The notes: generated by a model from the sequence alone, not told the origin. A stretch of 64,000 nt of DNA from Arthrobacter cavernae (GCF_017368795.1 NZ_JAFNLL010000025.1:46774-110773), one strand, 5' to 3'; positions 1-8,900 are shown, counted from the stretch's first letter. Numbers and translations are program-made.

Positions 1-894
1 GGGGCTGGAGGCAGTGCAGGCCATGCGGACGTCGTGACTGCCGGATGTGCCCTTGAATTGTTCCAGGCTGCAGCACTCATCCACGACGACATCATCGACC
101 GCTCCGACACGCGCCGCGGAGGACCCAGTGTCCACCGGCGGTTCAGCCTGCTTCATGAGAGCGAAGGCTGGGCGCTGGACAGCGAACGGTTCGGCCATGC
201 CGCAGCAATTCTGACGGGAGACCTCTGCCTTTCCTTCAGCGAGGAGTCCTTCACGCAGATCGGCAGCCGCGCGGCCTCGGGTACCGAGGCCCGGCGCATC
301 TTCAACCTCATGCGGGCAGAGGTCATGGCCGGACAGTACCTGGACATCCTCGAGGAAGTGGCCGGCCCGGTCCGGGACCGCGCCGGCGCAGTGCAGCGCG
401 CAAAGTCGATCATTCGCTACAAGTCGGCAAAGTATTCGATGGAGCATCCGCTGGCCCTCGGCGGCGCCCTGGCCGGCGCGGACGAGGAACTTCTGCGGAA
501 TTATTCGGCGTTCTCCCTGCCGCTGGGCGAGGCGTTCCAGATGCGGGACGACGTCCTCGGGGTCTTCGGCGACCCGGACACCACCGGCAAACCTGCCGGA
601 GATGACCTCCGCGAAGGAAAGCGGACCGTACTGGTCAATCTGGCGATCGAGAAGGCCCCTGCCCCGGAATCGGAATACATTGACCGCATGCTGGGCCGGC
701 AGGACCTGGGCGAGGCCGAGGTAGCGGAAATCCGACGCATCATCGTCGAATGCGGGGCCCTTGAGGCTGCGGAGTCGCTGATCGACGGACTCAGCGATAC
801 GGCATTTGAGGCCCTTGAGCGGCTGCCGCTGGACGAATTGCCCCTGACTGCCTTGCGGCAACTCGCCGAGGCAGCAATCAGCCGGGCTGCCTGA
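1..894 (+). CDS. idsA: Polyprenyl (geranylgeranyl-type) diphosphate synthase, 5' end cut off
   Basis: Trans-isoprenyl diphosphate synthase: adds isopentenyl diphosphate units to an allylic diphosphate to make a C20 or longer prenyl chain for quinones, carotenoids or lipid carriers. The frame is open from base 1, so the N-terminus lies outside the window; the first internal ATG/GTG would delete family sequence. The first Asp-rich motif (DDIID, bases 84-98, followed by RSDTRRG) and the second (RDDVLGVFGD, then GKPAGDDLREGKRT) are both intact, so it should bind Mg-diphosphate. It faces a convergent Rv2175c-like gene across a strong hairpin. In M. tuberculosis idsA2 also sits next to Rv2175c and pknL. 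Chain length cannot be read reliably from the sequence. Confidence 0.93.
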   Translation, partial: GAGGSAGHADVVTAGCALELFQAAALIHDDIIDRSDTRRGGPSVHRRFSLLHESEGWALDSERFGHAAAILTGDLCLSFSEESFTQIGSRAASGTEARRIFNLMRAEVMAGQYLDILEEVAGPVRDRAGAVQRAKSIIRYKSAKYSMEHPLALGGALAGADEELLRNYSAFSLPLGEAFQMRDDVLGVFGDPDTTGKPAGDDLREGKRTVLVNLAIEKAPAPESEYIDRMLGRQDLGEAEVAEIRRIIVECGALEAAESLIDGLSDTAFEALERLPLDELPLTALRQLAEAAISRAA

Positions 895-896
895 CC

Positions 897-932
897 CTCT
901 TGGCGGCGGCAGATCACTGCCGCCGCCAAGAG
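897..932. terminator. Bidirectional hairpin terminator
   Basis: Perfect 16-bp stem (CTCTTGGCGGCGGCAG and its complement) with a 4-base loop ATCA, lying between the stops of two convergent genes. T-rich tracts on both sides are short. It probably serves idsA on the plus strand and the Rv2175c-like gene on the minus strand. Confidence 0.8.
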
Positions 933-955
933 TCTCTATAGCTTGATGGCTTGGA

Positions 956-1309
956 CTACCAGGCCAGGGACTGGGCGCGGCGTCGGATTTCGGTCTTGCG
1001 ACCTTCCCGCAGGGCGTCCACCGGACGGCCCCGGAGCGACTCATCCGGGGTGAAGAGCCACACAATAAGCTCCTCATCCGTGTAGCCGGCATCGCTCAGG
1101 ACGGCGATGGTGCCCTTGAGGCTGTCCACCACATGACCGTCCTGGATAAACAGGGCTGGAACAGAACGGATGTTCCGCTCTCCCCGCCTGATGGCCACAA
1201 GCGCACGCTCATCCAGCAGTCCATGGACTTTCGTGATGGAAACTTCCAGCAGCTCGGCGATATCGGGCAGCGGCAGCCAATCAGAAACAAGGCTTTCTAC
1301 ATTACTCAC
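956..1309 (-). CDS. Rv2175c-family DNA-binding protein
   Basis: 117-residue cytoplasmic protein. The N-terminal half (residues about 10-55, with LPLPDIAELLEVSITKVHGL) reads as a winged-helix/excisionase-like HTH, and the C-terminal half (about 60-117) matches the Rv2175c C-terminal domain ending in RRRAQSLAW. In M. tuberculosis Rv2175c binds DNA weakly and is a substrate of the kinase PknL encoded next to it; here a PknL homologue lies 1.7 kb away, so the same pairing is likely. The mycobacterial protein is phosphorylated near its N-terminus; S2 and S6 here are possible sites (inference). The stop is close to the bidirectional hairpin shared with idsA. Confidence 0.85.
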   Translation of the reverse strand: MSNVESLVSDWLPLPDIAELLEVSITKVHGLLDERALVAIRRGERNIRSVPALFIQDGHVVDSLKGTIAVLSDAGYTDEELIVWLFTPDESLRGRPVDALREGRKTEIRRRAQSLAW

Positions 1310-1563
1310 GCATCAAGGTTGCCACGGCGGCCCGCTCCGCGCCTAGCCGGCGCCGCACCGGACTTTCCCGGAGCCAGCAAGGGGCAGCTTTATGCGAATA
1401 ATTCCCCTGGCTGGTTACCTCAGAATTTCTTGTGCGGATTCCATAAATGTGAGAGATTCATTTTGATCACTCTTGCACCATTGCTAACTTCAGTAACATT
1501 GGCACCACTGATATCAGGAACGGCTGTCCTTCGGGACCCGCTGCCGAGATGAGGACAAATCCC
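1310..1563. promoter_or_regulatory. Divergent intergenic region between the Rv2175c-like gene and the LysM protein
   Basis: About 250 bases with no gene. The stretch 1430-1530 is clearly more AT-rich than its surroundings and probably carries the promoter of the LysM gene. A short hairpin (GTCC-TTCG-GGAC, about 1527-1538) precedes the start. No known riboswitch fold was recognised. Confidence 0.4.
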
Positions 1564-2982
1564 ATGACGACGCCCCCCCGCTCGCCAAAGAGGACCATGA
1601 GCATGCCGGCAATTGCGGCCACGACCGCCGCACTTCCCGCCGTCGTCTTGTCCTCCTTGGCCCTCGCCCAGCCGGCCACTGCGGACGCTGCATCGCAGCC
1701 CCGCAAGATCCCGACCACACTCACCGCGGCCATGAAGGCGCAAGCAACCGCGCAGACCACCAATCTCATTCCCGCATCCGCGGTACCGGCAGCCATTCCG
1801 AGTTCGCTTCGCCCCATGGCACCTGCAGTTCCCAGCAGCTACACGATCGTCCGCGGCGACACCATCAGCGCGATTGCCGGCCGCTTCGGCCTGAGCACCA
1901 CGGCGGTGCTGCAGCTGAACGGCCTGGGCCCCAACACGATCATCTACCCGGGCCAGTCCATCAAGCTGGGCGGTTCCGCGGCACCGGCCGCCCCGGCCGC
2001 CCCCGCTCCTGCTCCCGCGGCACCGGCCGCTCCGCAGGCATCGGGCGGAGCCAGCTACACCGTCAAGTCCGGGGACACTCTCAGCGCCATCGCGGCCCGC
2101 CACGGGGTGTCCCTCTCCGACGTGTTCAGCTGGAACGGGCTGAACATGCGCTCCATCATCTACCCCGGCCAGAAAGTCAAGGTGGGCGCGGGCTCGGCGC
2201 CGTCGGCCCCGGCAGCGCCACAACCGGCCGTACCCGCGCCTGCACCCGCAGCTCCGGCTCCGTCCGCCCCTGCGCCAGCCCCAGCAGTGCCCGCCAGCGG
2301 CGGCTCCTACACGATCAAGCCCGGCGACACCCTGGGTGCCATCGCCGGGCGGAACGGCGTTTCACTGTCCTCGCTCCTGACGGCCAACAAGCTGTCGATG
2401 ACCACCATCATCTACCCGGGCCAGAAGCTGGTCATTCCGGGCACCACCGCACTGCAGCCAGCGAGCAGCACCGCTCCGGCAGGCAGCACGGCCCCGCTGG
2501 TTCCGAGCTCATTCCTGGGCTTCACGTACCCGGCGGCTGTGGTCAGCTCCGCAAACCAGAACAAAGCGCTGCTGAACGCGTCCCCGGTTCCCAGCCGCGA
2601 GCAGATGAAGGGGATCGTGGCGGACACTGCACGGCGCATGGGCGTCAACCCTTCGCTGGCCCTGGCCTTCGCGCAGCAGGAATCGGGCTTCGACCAGCGC
2701 GCAGTCTCCCCCGCCAATGCCATCGGCACCATGCAGGTCATCCCGTCCTCCGGCGAGTGGGCGTCCGATCTGGTGGGCCGCAAGCTCAACCTCCTGGACC
2801 CCTATGACAACGCCACCGCCGGTGTCGCGATCATCCGGGCCCTTGTGGCCACCAGCAGCAGCCTGGACAATGCCATCGCCGGCTACTACCAGGGCCAGTA
2901 CTCGGTCAGCAAGTACGGCATGTACGAGGACACCAAGCGTTATGTTGCCTCGGTGAAGGCTCTCCAGAAGACCTTCGGCTAG
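1564..2982 (+). CDS. Secreted triple-LysM lytic transglycosylase
   Basis: 472-residue exported peptidoglycan-binding and cleaving enzyme. A hydrophobic stretch within the first 45 residues (AIAATTAALPAVVLSSLALA) acts as signal peptide. Three LysM modules follow (about 93-137, 164-210, 248-294), each with SYTI/VxxGDT and IIYPGQ, joined by Ala/Pro-rich linkers typical of cell-wall proteins. The C-terminal domain (about 340-470) is an SLT/goose-lysozyme type transglycosylase with catalytic Glu at about 373 in QQESGFD and a GTMQV motif. Start chosen at 1564 because GAGGA lies 8 bases upstream; an in-frame ATG at 1549 has a poorer ribosome site. It sits between pknL and its presumed target, suggesting a link between wall remodelling and the kinase. 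Confidence 0.88.
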   Translation: MTTPPRSPKRTMSMPAIAATTAALPAVVLSSLALAQPATADAASQPRKIPTTLTAAMKAQATAQTTNLIPASAVPAAIPSSLRPMAPAVPSSYTIVRGDTISAIAGRFGLSTTAVLQLNGLGPNTIIYPGQSIKLGGSAAPAAPAAPAPAPAAPAAPQASGGASYTVKSGDTLSAIAARHGVSLSDVFSWNGLNMRSIIYPGQKVKVGAGSAPSAPAAPQPAVPAPAPAAPAPSAPAPAPAVPASGGSYTIKPGDTLGAIAGRNGVSLSSLLTANKLSMTTIIYPGQKLVIPGTTALQPASSTAPAGSTAPLVPSSFLGFTYPAAVVSSANQNKALLNASPVPSREQMKGIVADTARRMGVNPSLALAFAQQESGFDQRAVSPANAIGTMQVIPSSGEWASDLVGRKLNLLDPYDNATAGVAIIRALVATSSSLDNAIAGYYQGQYSVSKYGMYEDTKRYVASVKALQKTFG

Positions 2983-3004
2983 GCCGGAAGGCCAGACACG
3001 GACT

Positions 3005-3033
3005 GGGCCCGGACCGCTGGACGGTTCGGGCCC
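3005..3033 (+). terminator. GC-rich hairpin after the LysM gene
   Basis: 12-bp arms (GGGCCCGGACCG / CGGTTCGGGCCC, one G-T wobble) 22 bases after the LysM protein stop, followed by TTCTG. Weak U-tract, so termination may be partial before pknL. Confidence 0.5.
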
Positions 3034-3060
3034 GTTCTGTGCCTCCATTAGGATCGTAGG

Positions 3061-5130
3061 GTGCAGGAACAAGTGCAGGACCAACTTCTCGGGACCCTGG
3101 TGGACGGGCGCTACCTCGTCCGCTCACGTCTGGCGAGGGGCGGCATGTCCACTGTCTACCTGGCCACGGACCAACGCCTCGAGCGGGACGTGGCCTTCAA
3201 AGTCCTGCACCCGCACTTGGCCAACGACCACACCTTCCTGCAGCGCCTGAGCCAGGAGGCCAAGGCCGCAGCCAGCCTGTCCCACCCGCACGTCGTGGGG
3301 GTCCTGGACCAAGGGCAGGACGGCCACACGGCCTACCTGGTCATGGAGTACGTCAAGGGCCACACGCTCCGGGATCTCCTGAACGAGCAAGGGGCCTTGA
3401 CGCCGCGGCTAGCGCTGGCACTCATCGACCCTGTCATCGCGGGACTTGCGGCGGCCCATGCGGCCGGACTCATCCACCGCGACGTCAAGCCTGAGAATGT
3501 CCTGATCGCCGACGACGGCCGGATCAAGGTGGGCGACTTCGGCCTGGCCCGGGCCGTCACGTCCACCACCAGCACCGGCTCCCTGATCGGCACCGTCGCC
3601 TATGTGGCGCCCGAGCTCGTCCTGGGGAAACCGGCCGATGCGCGGAGCGACGTTTATTCGGCGGGCATCATGCTCTACGAAATGCTTACCGGACGCCGGC
3701 CCTATGAGGGCGACGTGCCCATCCAGGTGGCCTACCAGCACGTGAACTCAGTGGTGGGGCCGCCATCGGGGGCCGCGCCCGGACTCGCCGTCGACCTGGA
3801 CGAACTCGTCCAGTGGTGCACGGCAAACGACGCCGAGCAGCGCCCCGTTGACGGCGCCGCGCTCCTCGCGGAACTGCGGCATATCCGGACCACCCTGGGC
3901 GACGCCCAACTCGACCTGCAGCCGCCGCTGATGCGTGCTCCCGCCCACCCCGGCGCGCAGGCAGAGGCACAGACCGCAATCGTCACACCGGGCGCGCCCC
4001 GGAACGAGCCCACCGAGGCCCTGGCCGTGACCGGCCGCCCCACCGAGGTGATCTCCCGCCAGAGCAACCCGACCACGGTGATCCCGCCGTCGGGCATCCC
4101 TGGTGTGCACGCCGCCGGCTCCACCGCCACACAGCAGGTTCCCCGGCCCGGCAAGCGCGAACTCAGGCGACTTGAGCGCCAGGAAGAGAAGGACCGGGCC
4201 CGGGCTGCGGCGACCTCTGTCCGCTCGCTGCGCGAGGGCAACCCCCGGCGCCGTGGCCTGATCTGGGCCATCGTGGTGATCGTCCTGGCCCTGCTGGCCA
4301 CCTCTGCCGGGTGGTTCTTTGGAATGGGCCCCGGTTCCCCCGGCACCATCCCGGATGTCAAGAACAGGACCGTGGCCGAGGCCCAGCAACTGCTGCGCAC
4401 CGCCGGTTTCCAGTCCGAGCCCCGGGACGTATTCGACGACGACGTGAAGGCGGGTTTCGCGGTCGGCACCGACCCTGCCTCGGGCCTGGTGGTGCGCAAG
4501 TTCCAGCCGATCGCCCTGTTCGTGTCCAAGGGTGCACAGTTGTTTCCGCTCCCGTCCTTGGCCGGACTGACCCTGGACCAGGCCAAGGACGAGCTCAACA
4601 AGGCAAGAATGACCCTGGGCATCGTCACGCAGGCCCACGACGAAAAGGCACCGGCGGGAACGGTTCTCTCGCAGGAACCGGCCGGCACCACGCCAGCCCG
4701 GCACAGCACGGCGGTGGCCCTGGTGCTTTCCAAGGGCCCCCAGCCCATTCCGGTACCGGACGTGCGCGGAATGAACCAGGACGACGCCGCGAAGGCCTTG
4801 CAGGATGCAGGCTTGACGGCGCAGATCGCGCCGGAAACGGTCAATGACAAGAAGGTGCCCAAGGGGGCGGTGGTCGGCCAGTCCCCGGCCAACGGCACGC
4901 TCATCCGCGGGGAGACGGTAACACTCACCGTCTCCAAGGGACCCAAAATGGTGAAGGTCCCCAGCTTTGTCGGCAAGCAGGCCGCGGCCGCGCGGGCAGC
5001 CCTGGAGAAACTGGGCTTCGAAGTGGTCGTCAACAACGTCCTGGGCGGCTTCTTCGGCACGGTCCGGGACCAGAGCCCTGTGGACACCGACGTGCCGGAA
5101 GACTCCGTCGTTACGCTCACAGTCGTCTGA
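3061..5130 (+). CDS. pknL: PASTA-domain Ser/Thr protein kinase, PknL type
   Basis: 689-residue transmembrane kinase. Residues about 17-275 form the Hanks kinase domain: glycine loop at 26-32 (RGGMSTV), ATP lysine K47, catalytic HRD 139-141, DFG 159-161, APE 183-185 with an activation loop rich in Thr/Ser, so it should be active and autophosphorylating. A charged linker (about 280-398) leads to one membrane helix (about 399-421), then four extracellular PASTA repeats that in relatives bind muropeptides or lipid II. M. tuberculosis PknL lacks PASTA domains, whereas corynebacterial PknL has them. GTG start with AGGA seven bases upstream. Neighbours: Rv2175c-like protein, LysM transglycosylase, aroG. 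The stop is followed by a bidirectional terminator. Confidence 0.93.
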   Translation: MQEQVQDQLLGTLVDGRYLVRSRLARGGMSTVYLATDQRLERDVAFKVLHPHLANDHTFLQRLSQEAKAAASLSHPHVVGVLDQGQDGHTAYLVMEYVKGHTLRDLLNEQGALTPRLALALIDPVIAGLAAAHAAGLIHRDVKPENVLIADDGRIKVGDFGLARAVTSTTSTGSLIGTVAYVAPELVLGKPADARSDVYSAGIMLYEMLTGRRPYEGDVPIQVAYQHVNSVVGPPSGAAPGLAVDLDELVQWCTANDAEQRPVDGAALLAELRHIRTTLGDAQLDLQPPLMRAPAHPGAQAEAQTAIVTPGAPRNEPTEALAVTGRPTEVISRQSNPTTVIPPSGIPGVHAAGSTATQQVPRPGKRELRRLERQEEKDRARAAATSVRSLREGNPRRRGLIWAIVVIVLALLATSAGWFFGMGPGSPGTIPDVKNRTVAEAQQLLRTAGFQSEPRDVFDDDVKAGFAVGTDPASGLVVRKFQPIALFVSKGAQLFPLPSLAGLTLDQAKDELNKARMTLGIVTQAHDEKAPAGTVLSQEPAGTTPARHSTAVALVLSKGPQPIPVPDVRGMNQDDAAKALQDAGLTAQIAPETVNDKKVPKGAVVGQSPANGTLIRGETVTLTVSKGPKMVKVPSFVGKQAAAARAALEKLGFEVVVNNVLGGFFGTVRDQSPVDTDVPEDSVVTLTVV

Positions 5131-5162
5131 TAGCCACGATCCAACGCAGCACGCTAAACAAG

Positions 5163-5198
5163 AGAGGGCGGTCCGGAATGTCCGGACCGCCCCTCTTT
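5163..5198. terminator. Bidirectional terminator between pknL and aroG
   Basis: Stem GGGCGGTCCGGA with loop ATG and the matching right arm, ending in CCCTCTTT. It separates convergent pknL and aroG and can work on both strands. Confidence 0.85.
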
Positions 5199-5214
5199 GG
5201 CATTGCAGCAGGGA

Positions 5215-6621
5215 CTACTGGTGCTTGGCCAGTGCTCCTGCGACGAGGAACGCCATCTCAAGCGACTGCATGTGGTTCAGGCGCGGGTCGCACACGGACT
5301 CGTAGCGGTCCAGGAAGGCATCCTGGTCGATCGGGTCGGCACCGCCCAGGCACTCGGCGACGTCGTCGCCCGTCATTTCGACGTGCAGGCCGCCAGGGAC
5401 CGTGCCCAGGGCCCGGTGCACCTCGAAGAAGCCGCGTACTTCGTCGATGACGTCGTCGAAGTTGCGGGTCTTGTAGCCGTTGGGCGAGGTGACGGTGTTG
5501 CCGTGCATCGGGTCCGTGACCCAGAGGACCTGGGCGCCGGAGGCCGTGACGCGCTCGACAATCGCGGGCAGCTTCTCGCGGATGTTCCCGGCGCCCATGC
5601 GGGTGATGAACGTCAGGCGGCCGGGTTCGCGGTTCGGGTCCAGCTTGTCGATGAGGCGCAGTGCGTCGTCGCCGCTGGTGTTCGGGCCGAGCTTGACGCC
5701 GATCGGGTTCCGTACGCGGGAGAGGAAGTCCACGTGGGCGTTGTCGAGTTCGCGGGTTCGTTCGCCGATCCACAGGAAGTGGCCCGAGGTGTCGTAAGGC
5801 AGGCCCGTGCGCGAGTCGATGCGGGTGAGGGCACGCTCGTAGTCGAGCAGGAGTGCCTCGTGGCTGGCGAAGAATTCAACACGCTTGAGCGCTTCAAAGT
5901 CGGCGCCGCAGGAGTCCATGAACTTGATGGCGCGGTCAATGTCCCGGGCCAGGGACTCGTAGCGGGCGTGCGCCGGGTTTTCGGTGAAGCCCTTGTTCCA
6001 GAGATGCACCAGGCGCAGATCGGCGAAGCCGCCCTGCGTGAATGCGCGGATCAGGTTCAGCGTGGAAGCCGAGGTGTGGTACGCCTTGAGCATGCGGCTG
6101 GCGTCGTGGGAGCGGGACTCCGGGGAGAAGTCGTAGCCGTTGACGATGTCGCCACGGTACGCCGGCAGGGTGACGCCGTCGCGGGTTTCGTCGTTCGAGG
6201 ACCGCGGCTTGGCGAACTGGCCGGCCATGCGGCCCATCTTGATGACGGGCATGGCGGCCCCATAGGTCAGGACCACAGCCATCTGGAGGATGGTCTTGAC
6301 GCGGGCACTGATCTTGTCCGCGGTAGCGCCCTCGAAGGTCTCGGCGCAGTCGCCGCCCTGGAGCAGGAAGGCCTTGCCCTGGGCCGCGGCAGCCAGGCGC
6401 TCGCGCAGCACGTCCACTTCACCGGCGAAGACCAGCGGCGGCAACACGGAAAGTTCCTTGACGGAAGCGTCGTAGACGCCCTTGTCGGACCAGGTGGGCT
6501 GCTGCGAGATGGGCAGCTCCCGCCAGTGGTCGAGTCCGGGATAGTTTGCCGCTCCGCTTTGGGCGGTGCTGGCCAGGGGCCCGGTTACGGACGGTGCGTT
6601 GTTCGTGGTTAGCTCAGTCAC
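5215..6621 (-). CDS. aroG: Class II 3-deoxy-7-phosphoheptulonate (DAHP) synthase
   Basis: 468 residues. Condenses phosphoenolpyruvate with erythrose 4-phosphate, the first step of the shikimate pathway. The length and the class II signatures (QGGDCAETF with metal-ligand Cys92; HVEMTGDDVAECLGG near residue 410; CDPRLNH near the end) identify the plant/mycobacterial type rather than the AroF/G/H type of E. coli. In M. tuberculosis this gene (Rv2178c) is also two steps from pknL and the enzyme is feedback-regulated by aromatic amino acids; whether the same allosteric sites exist here was not checked. GTG start directly preceded by TAGG, so translation initiation may be unusual or leaderless. Confidence 0.95.
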   Translation of the reverse strand: MTELTTNNAPSVTGPLASTAQSGAANYPGLDHWRELPISQQPTWSDKGVYDASVKELSVLPPLVFAGEVDVLRERLAAAAQGKAFLLQGGDCAETFEGATADKISARVKTILQMAVVLTYGAAMPVIKMGRMAGQFAKPRSSNDETRDGVTLPAYRGDIVNGYDFSPESRSHDASRMLKAYHTSASTLNLIRAFTQGGFADLRLVHLWNKGFTENPAHARYESLARDIDRAIKFMDSCGADFEALKRVEFFASHEALLLDYERALTRIDSRTGLPYDTSGHFLWIGERTRELDNAHVDFLSRVRNPIGVKLGPNTSGDDALRLIDKLDPNREPGRLTFITRMGAGNIREKLPAIVERVTASGAQVLWVTDPMHGNTVTSPNGYKTRNFDDVIDEVRGFFEVHRALGTVPGGLHVEMTGDDVAECLGGADPIDQDAFLDRYESVCDPRLNHMQSLEMAFLVAGALAKHQ

Positions 6622-6687
6622 CCTACAAGAGTAGTTGCCCGTGTCACCGTTGGGGCACCTCCGGCGTAACCGTCCCTCCGCGGACCG

Positions 6688-7446
6688 TCACACTTTCCCG
6701 GTGTCTGCTCCGCCGTCGGGCTCGGGTTCTTCGGGAGGCTCTGCAGCGGGCAACGGTTCCGGTCCTTTTCCGGCCAGCTGCTGCTTCACCACGGCCGCGT
6801 AGTCGTCTACGTATTCCTGCCCGGACAGCCGCATGAGCTCGTACATGATTTCGTCCGTAACGGCACGCTGGATCAGCCGGTCATCCTCCATCCCGTAGTA
6901 GCGGCTGAAGTCCAGGGGCTGCCCGAAAATGACGCCGATCCTCCGGATACTGGGGAGCCTCTTGCCGATCGGCTGGACCTTTTCGGTGCCGATCATCGCC
7001 ACTGGAACCACGGGGACACGGGTCTGCAGAGCGAGACGGGCCACGCCCACCTTGCCGCGGTAGAGCCGGGCGTCGGGACTGCGGGTGCCCTCCGGGTAGA
7101 TGCCCAGCAGCCCGCCGCTGCCCAGCACGTCCTTGCCGGCCTGCAGGGACAGTTCCGAGGCCGCGCCTCCGGAGCGGTCCATGGGCAGTTGCTTGCTCAG
7201 GCGGAAGAACGAGGCCGTGAGTCTTCCCTTGAGACCCGTTCCGGTGAAGTACTCGGACTTCGCCAGGAAGATGACGGGCCGGTGCACCATGAGGGGCAGG
7301 AAGATGGAGTCGGAGAACGACAAATGGTTGGAGGCAAGAATTGCGGCGCCCTCGGCCGGGACGTTGTCCAGACCCTTGGCCCAGGGCCTGAAGAGCAGCC
7401 TAAGGATGGGACCTAGGAAGATCCGCTTCATGACCCAATAGAACAC
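6688..7446 (-). CDS. PlsC-type 1-acyl-glycerol-3-phosphate acyltransferase (Rv2182c-like)
   Basis: 252 residues. Membrane-associated acyltransferase that transfers a fatty acyl chain to lysophosphatidic acid or a related lipid. Motifs: HX4D in NHLSFSD (about 43-49), FPLP-type block, and PEGTRS at about 127-132. The open frame runs further upstream to 7779 but that part overlaps the divergent hydrolase gene and has no family similarity; a GTG at 7446 has GAGAGG six bases upstream and gives an N-terminus (FYWVMKRIFLGP) like mycobacterial Rv2182c. The C-terminal tail is Pro/Glu-rich. A second, separate PlsC family gene lies at 25986. Confidence 0.88.
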   Translation of the reverse strand: MFYWVMKRIFLGPILRLLFRPWAKGLDNVPAEGAAILASNHLSFSDSIFLPLMVHRPVIFLAKSEYFTGTGLKGRLTASFFRLSKQLPMDRSGGAASELSLQAGKDVLGSGGLLGIYPEGTRSPDARLYRGKVGVARLALQTRVPVVPVAMIGTEKVQPIGKRLPSIRRIGVIFGQPLDFSRYYGMEDDRLIQRAVTDEIMYELMRLSGQEYVDDYAAVVKQQLAGKGPEPLPAAEPPEEPEPDGGADTGKV

Positions 7447-7579
7447 TTTTGTCCTCTCACGTCCGGCGGCTGGAGGGCTCCAGGGAAGGGCCGGCCGGCA
7501 CCCAAGTGCAACCCTACTCCTGGGGGAATTGCCGGGAACAGCGACACGGTGGCCGCCAACGGAGTAGCCTCGAGTCATC

Positions 7580-8383
7580 ATGACAACTCTTCCTGATCCA
7601 TCACCGTTCGAGAGCGAATCCACCGGTTCCGGGCCCCGCATCGGCGTCGTGATGTCCCATGGGTTCACGGGGAGCCCCCACAGCATGCGCCCTTGGGCCG
7701 AACACCTGGCAGCCGAGGGCTTCGCGGTCCGCCTGCCCCTGTTGCCCGGACATGGCACCAGCTGGCAGAATCTGGCCACGCATCGCTGGCAGGAGTGGCA
7801 CGAGGCCGTGGACCACGCCTACCGGCAGCTCGAAGCCAGCTGTGATGCTGTCTTTGCCGCCGGGCTGTCCATGGGCGGAACCCTAGCCCTGCGCGTGGCC
7901 GCAACCCGTCCGGTGGCGGGCACCGTGGTGGTGAATCCGGGCCTGGTCATCGATGATCCCCGTTCGGCCGTGGTCGGCATCCTGAAGCACTTCCAGAAGT
8001 CCACTCCGGCGATCGCCAACGACATCCTTAAGCCCGGCATGGACGAGGGCGCCTACGAGCGTACCCCGGTGGCCGCAGCCCACGAACTGAAGAAGATGTT
8101 TAAGGACACGGTCACCCTGCTGCCACGGATCAGCGCGCCCGTGCGGGTGTTCCGCTCCACCGTGGACCACGTCGTCTCGGACCACAGCATCGAGTTGCTG
8201 CGCCGGCACCTGCGGGCCCCGCTGGAACTCAGCCTGCTGGGTAACAGCTACCATGTGGCCACCCTCGACAACGATGCCGGGGAGATCTTCCGCGGCTCGG
8301 TCGACTTCATCCGGAAGACCATGGCGGCCCGTACCGGGCCCTCGGATGCCGGCAGCAAGGACGCAGCCCATGAACAGGCCTGA
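7580..8383 (+). CDS. Alpha/beta hydrolase, monoacylglycerol lipase / carboxylesterase type
   Basis: 267 residues, no signal peptide. The serine nucleophile elbow GLSMGG (about 95-100), oxyanion-side HGFTGSP (about 27-33), acid in STVDHVV (about 195) and histidine in NSYHVATLD (about 223) form a full triad. The fold resembles the esterase/thermostable monoacylglycerol lipase group of Firmicutes and Actinobacteria; substrate unknown, probably a lipid ester given the acyltransferase next door. The ATG has no ribosome site, but TAGCCT at 7564-7569 sits nine bases upstream and could be a -10 box for a leaderless mRNA. Its last 14 bases overlap the next gene. Confidence 0.85.
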   Translation: MTTLPDPSPFESESTGSGPRIGVVMSHGFTGSPHSMRPWAEHLAAEGFAVRLPLLPGHGTSWQNLATHRWQEWHEAVDHAYRQLEASCDAVFAAGLSMGGTLALRVAATRPVAGTVVVNPGLVIDDPRSAVVGILKHFQKSTPAIANDILKPGMDEGAYERTPVAAAHELKKMFKDTVTLLPRISAPVRVFRSTVDHVVSDHSIELLRRHLRAPLELSLLGNSYHVATLDNDAGEIFRGSVDFIRKTMAARTGPSDAGSKDAAHEQA

Positions 8384-8870
8384 CCCCAACTCAGCGGACC
8401 AAAGCGCCAACAACGACGACGACGCCGTCTGGCTTGACCTGGTGGCCCGCCTTGAGGCGACCCCGTCCGCGGGGCCCGGTGAGATCCACGAGGCGACACC
8501 GCCGGAGCCGGTCTCCGAGGAACCGGCCCGGGCTTCCTTCCGCGACTTTGATCCCCTGGGCCTGTCGAATCCGGCCGCAGCTGAGGACGCGCCCCCGGCG
8601 CCCGGCCCGCGTGACCATGAGGTGGACGGCGAAGAGGGCTTCGTGCCCGAGGAACCGCCGAGTCTGGCCGGAACGGAGCCCCTGACCATGCTGGCGTGGC
8701 TGGGTGCCATCGGCGGGCCACTTGCGCTCGTGTTCACGGCCATGTTCTGGCGGTCCGCGCCGCTCGTTGCCATCCTCGGCATTGTGGCGGCCTTCGTTGC
8801 GTCGGTGGTCTACCTCATCATGAAGCTGCCCCAGGAAAAGAACGAGGACGACGACGGCGCCCGCATCTGA
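8370..8870 (+). CDS. Small membrane protein, unknown function
   Basis: 166 residues. An acidic, Pro/Glu-rich cytoplasmic N-terminal half (1-108) is followed by two membrane helices (about 110-130 and 134-154) and a short charged tail ending KNEDDDGARI. The ATG at 8370 lies inside the preceding hydrolase gene (14-base overlap), so the two are probably co-translated. No enzymatic motif is visible. Similar two-helix acidic proteins beside this hydrolase are what one would expect in related genomes, but that was not checked. Confidence 0.7.
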   Translation: MNRPDPNSADQSANNDDDAVWLDLVARLEATPSAGPGEIHEATPPEPVSEEPARASFRDFDPLGLSNPAAAEDAPPAPGPRDHEVDGEEGFVPEEPPSLAGTEPLTMLAWLGAIGGPLALVFTAMFWRSAPLVAILGIVAAFVASVVYLIMKLPQEKNEDDDGARI

Positions 8871-8900
8871 GCGGGCCGCCGGGCTGCGCCGGCCCCTGGC

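Noticed and set aside
1430..1548. c-di-AMP (ydaO-type) riboswitch before the LysM gene
   Set aside because: Such riboswitches often precede wall hydrolases, but the conserved core was not found in the region.
7447..7779. N-terminal extension of the first PlsC gene
   Set aside because: It overlaps the divergent hydrolase gene, lacks similarity to acyltransferases and a better start exists at 7446.
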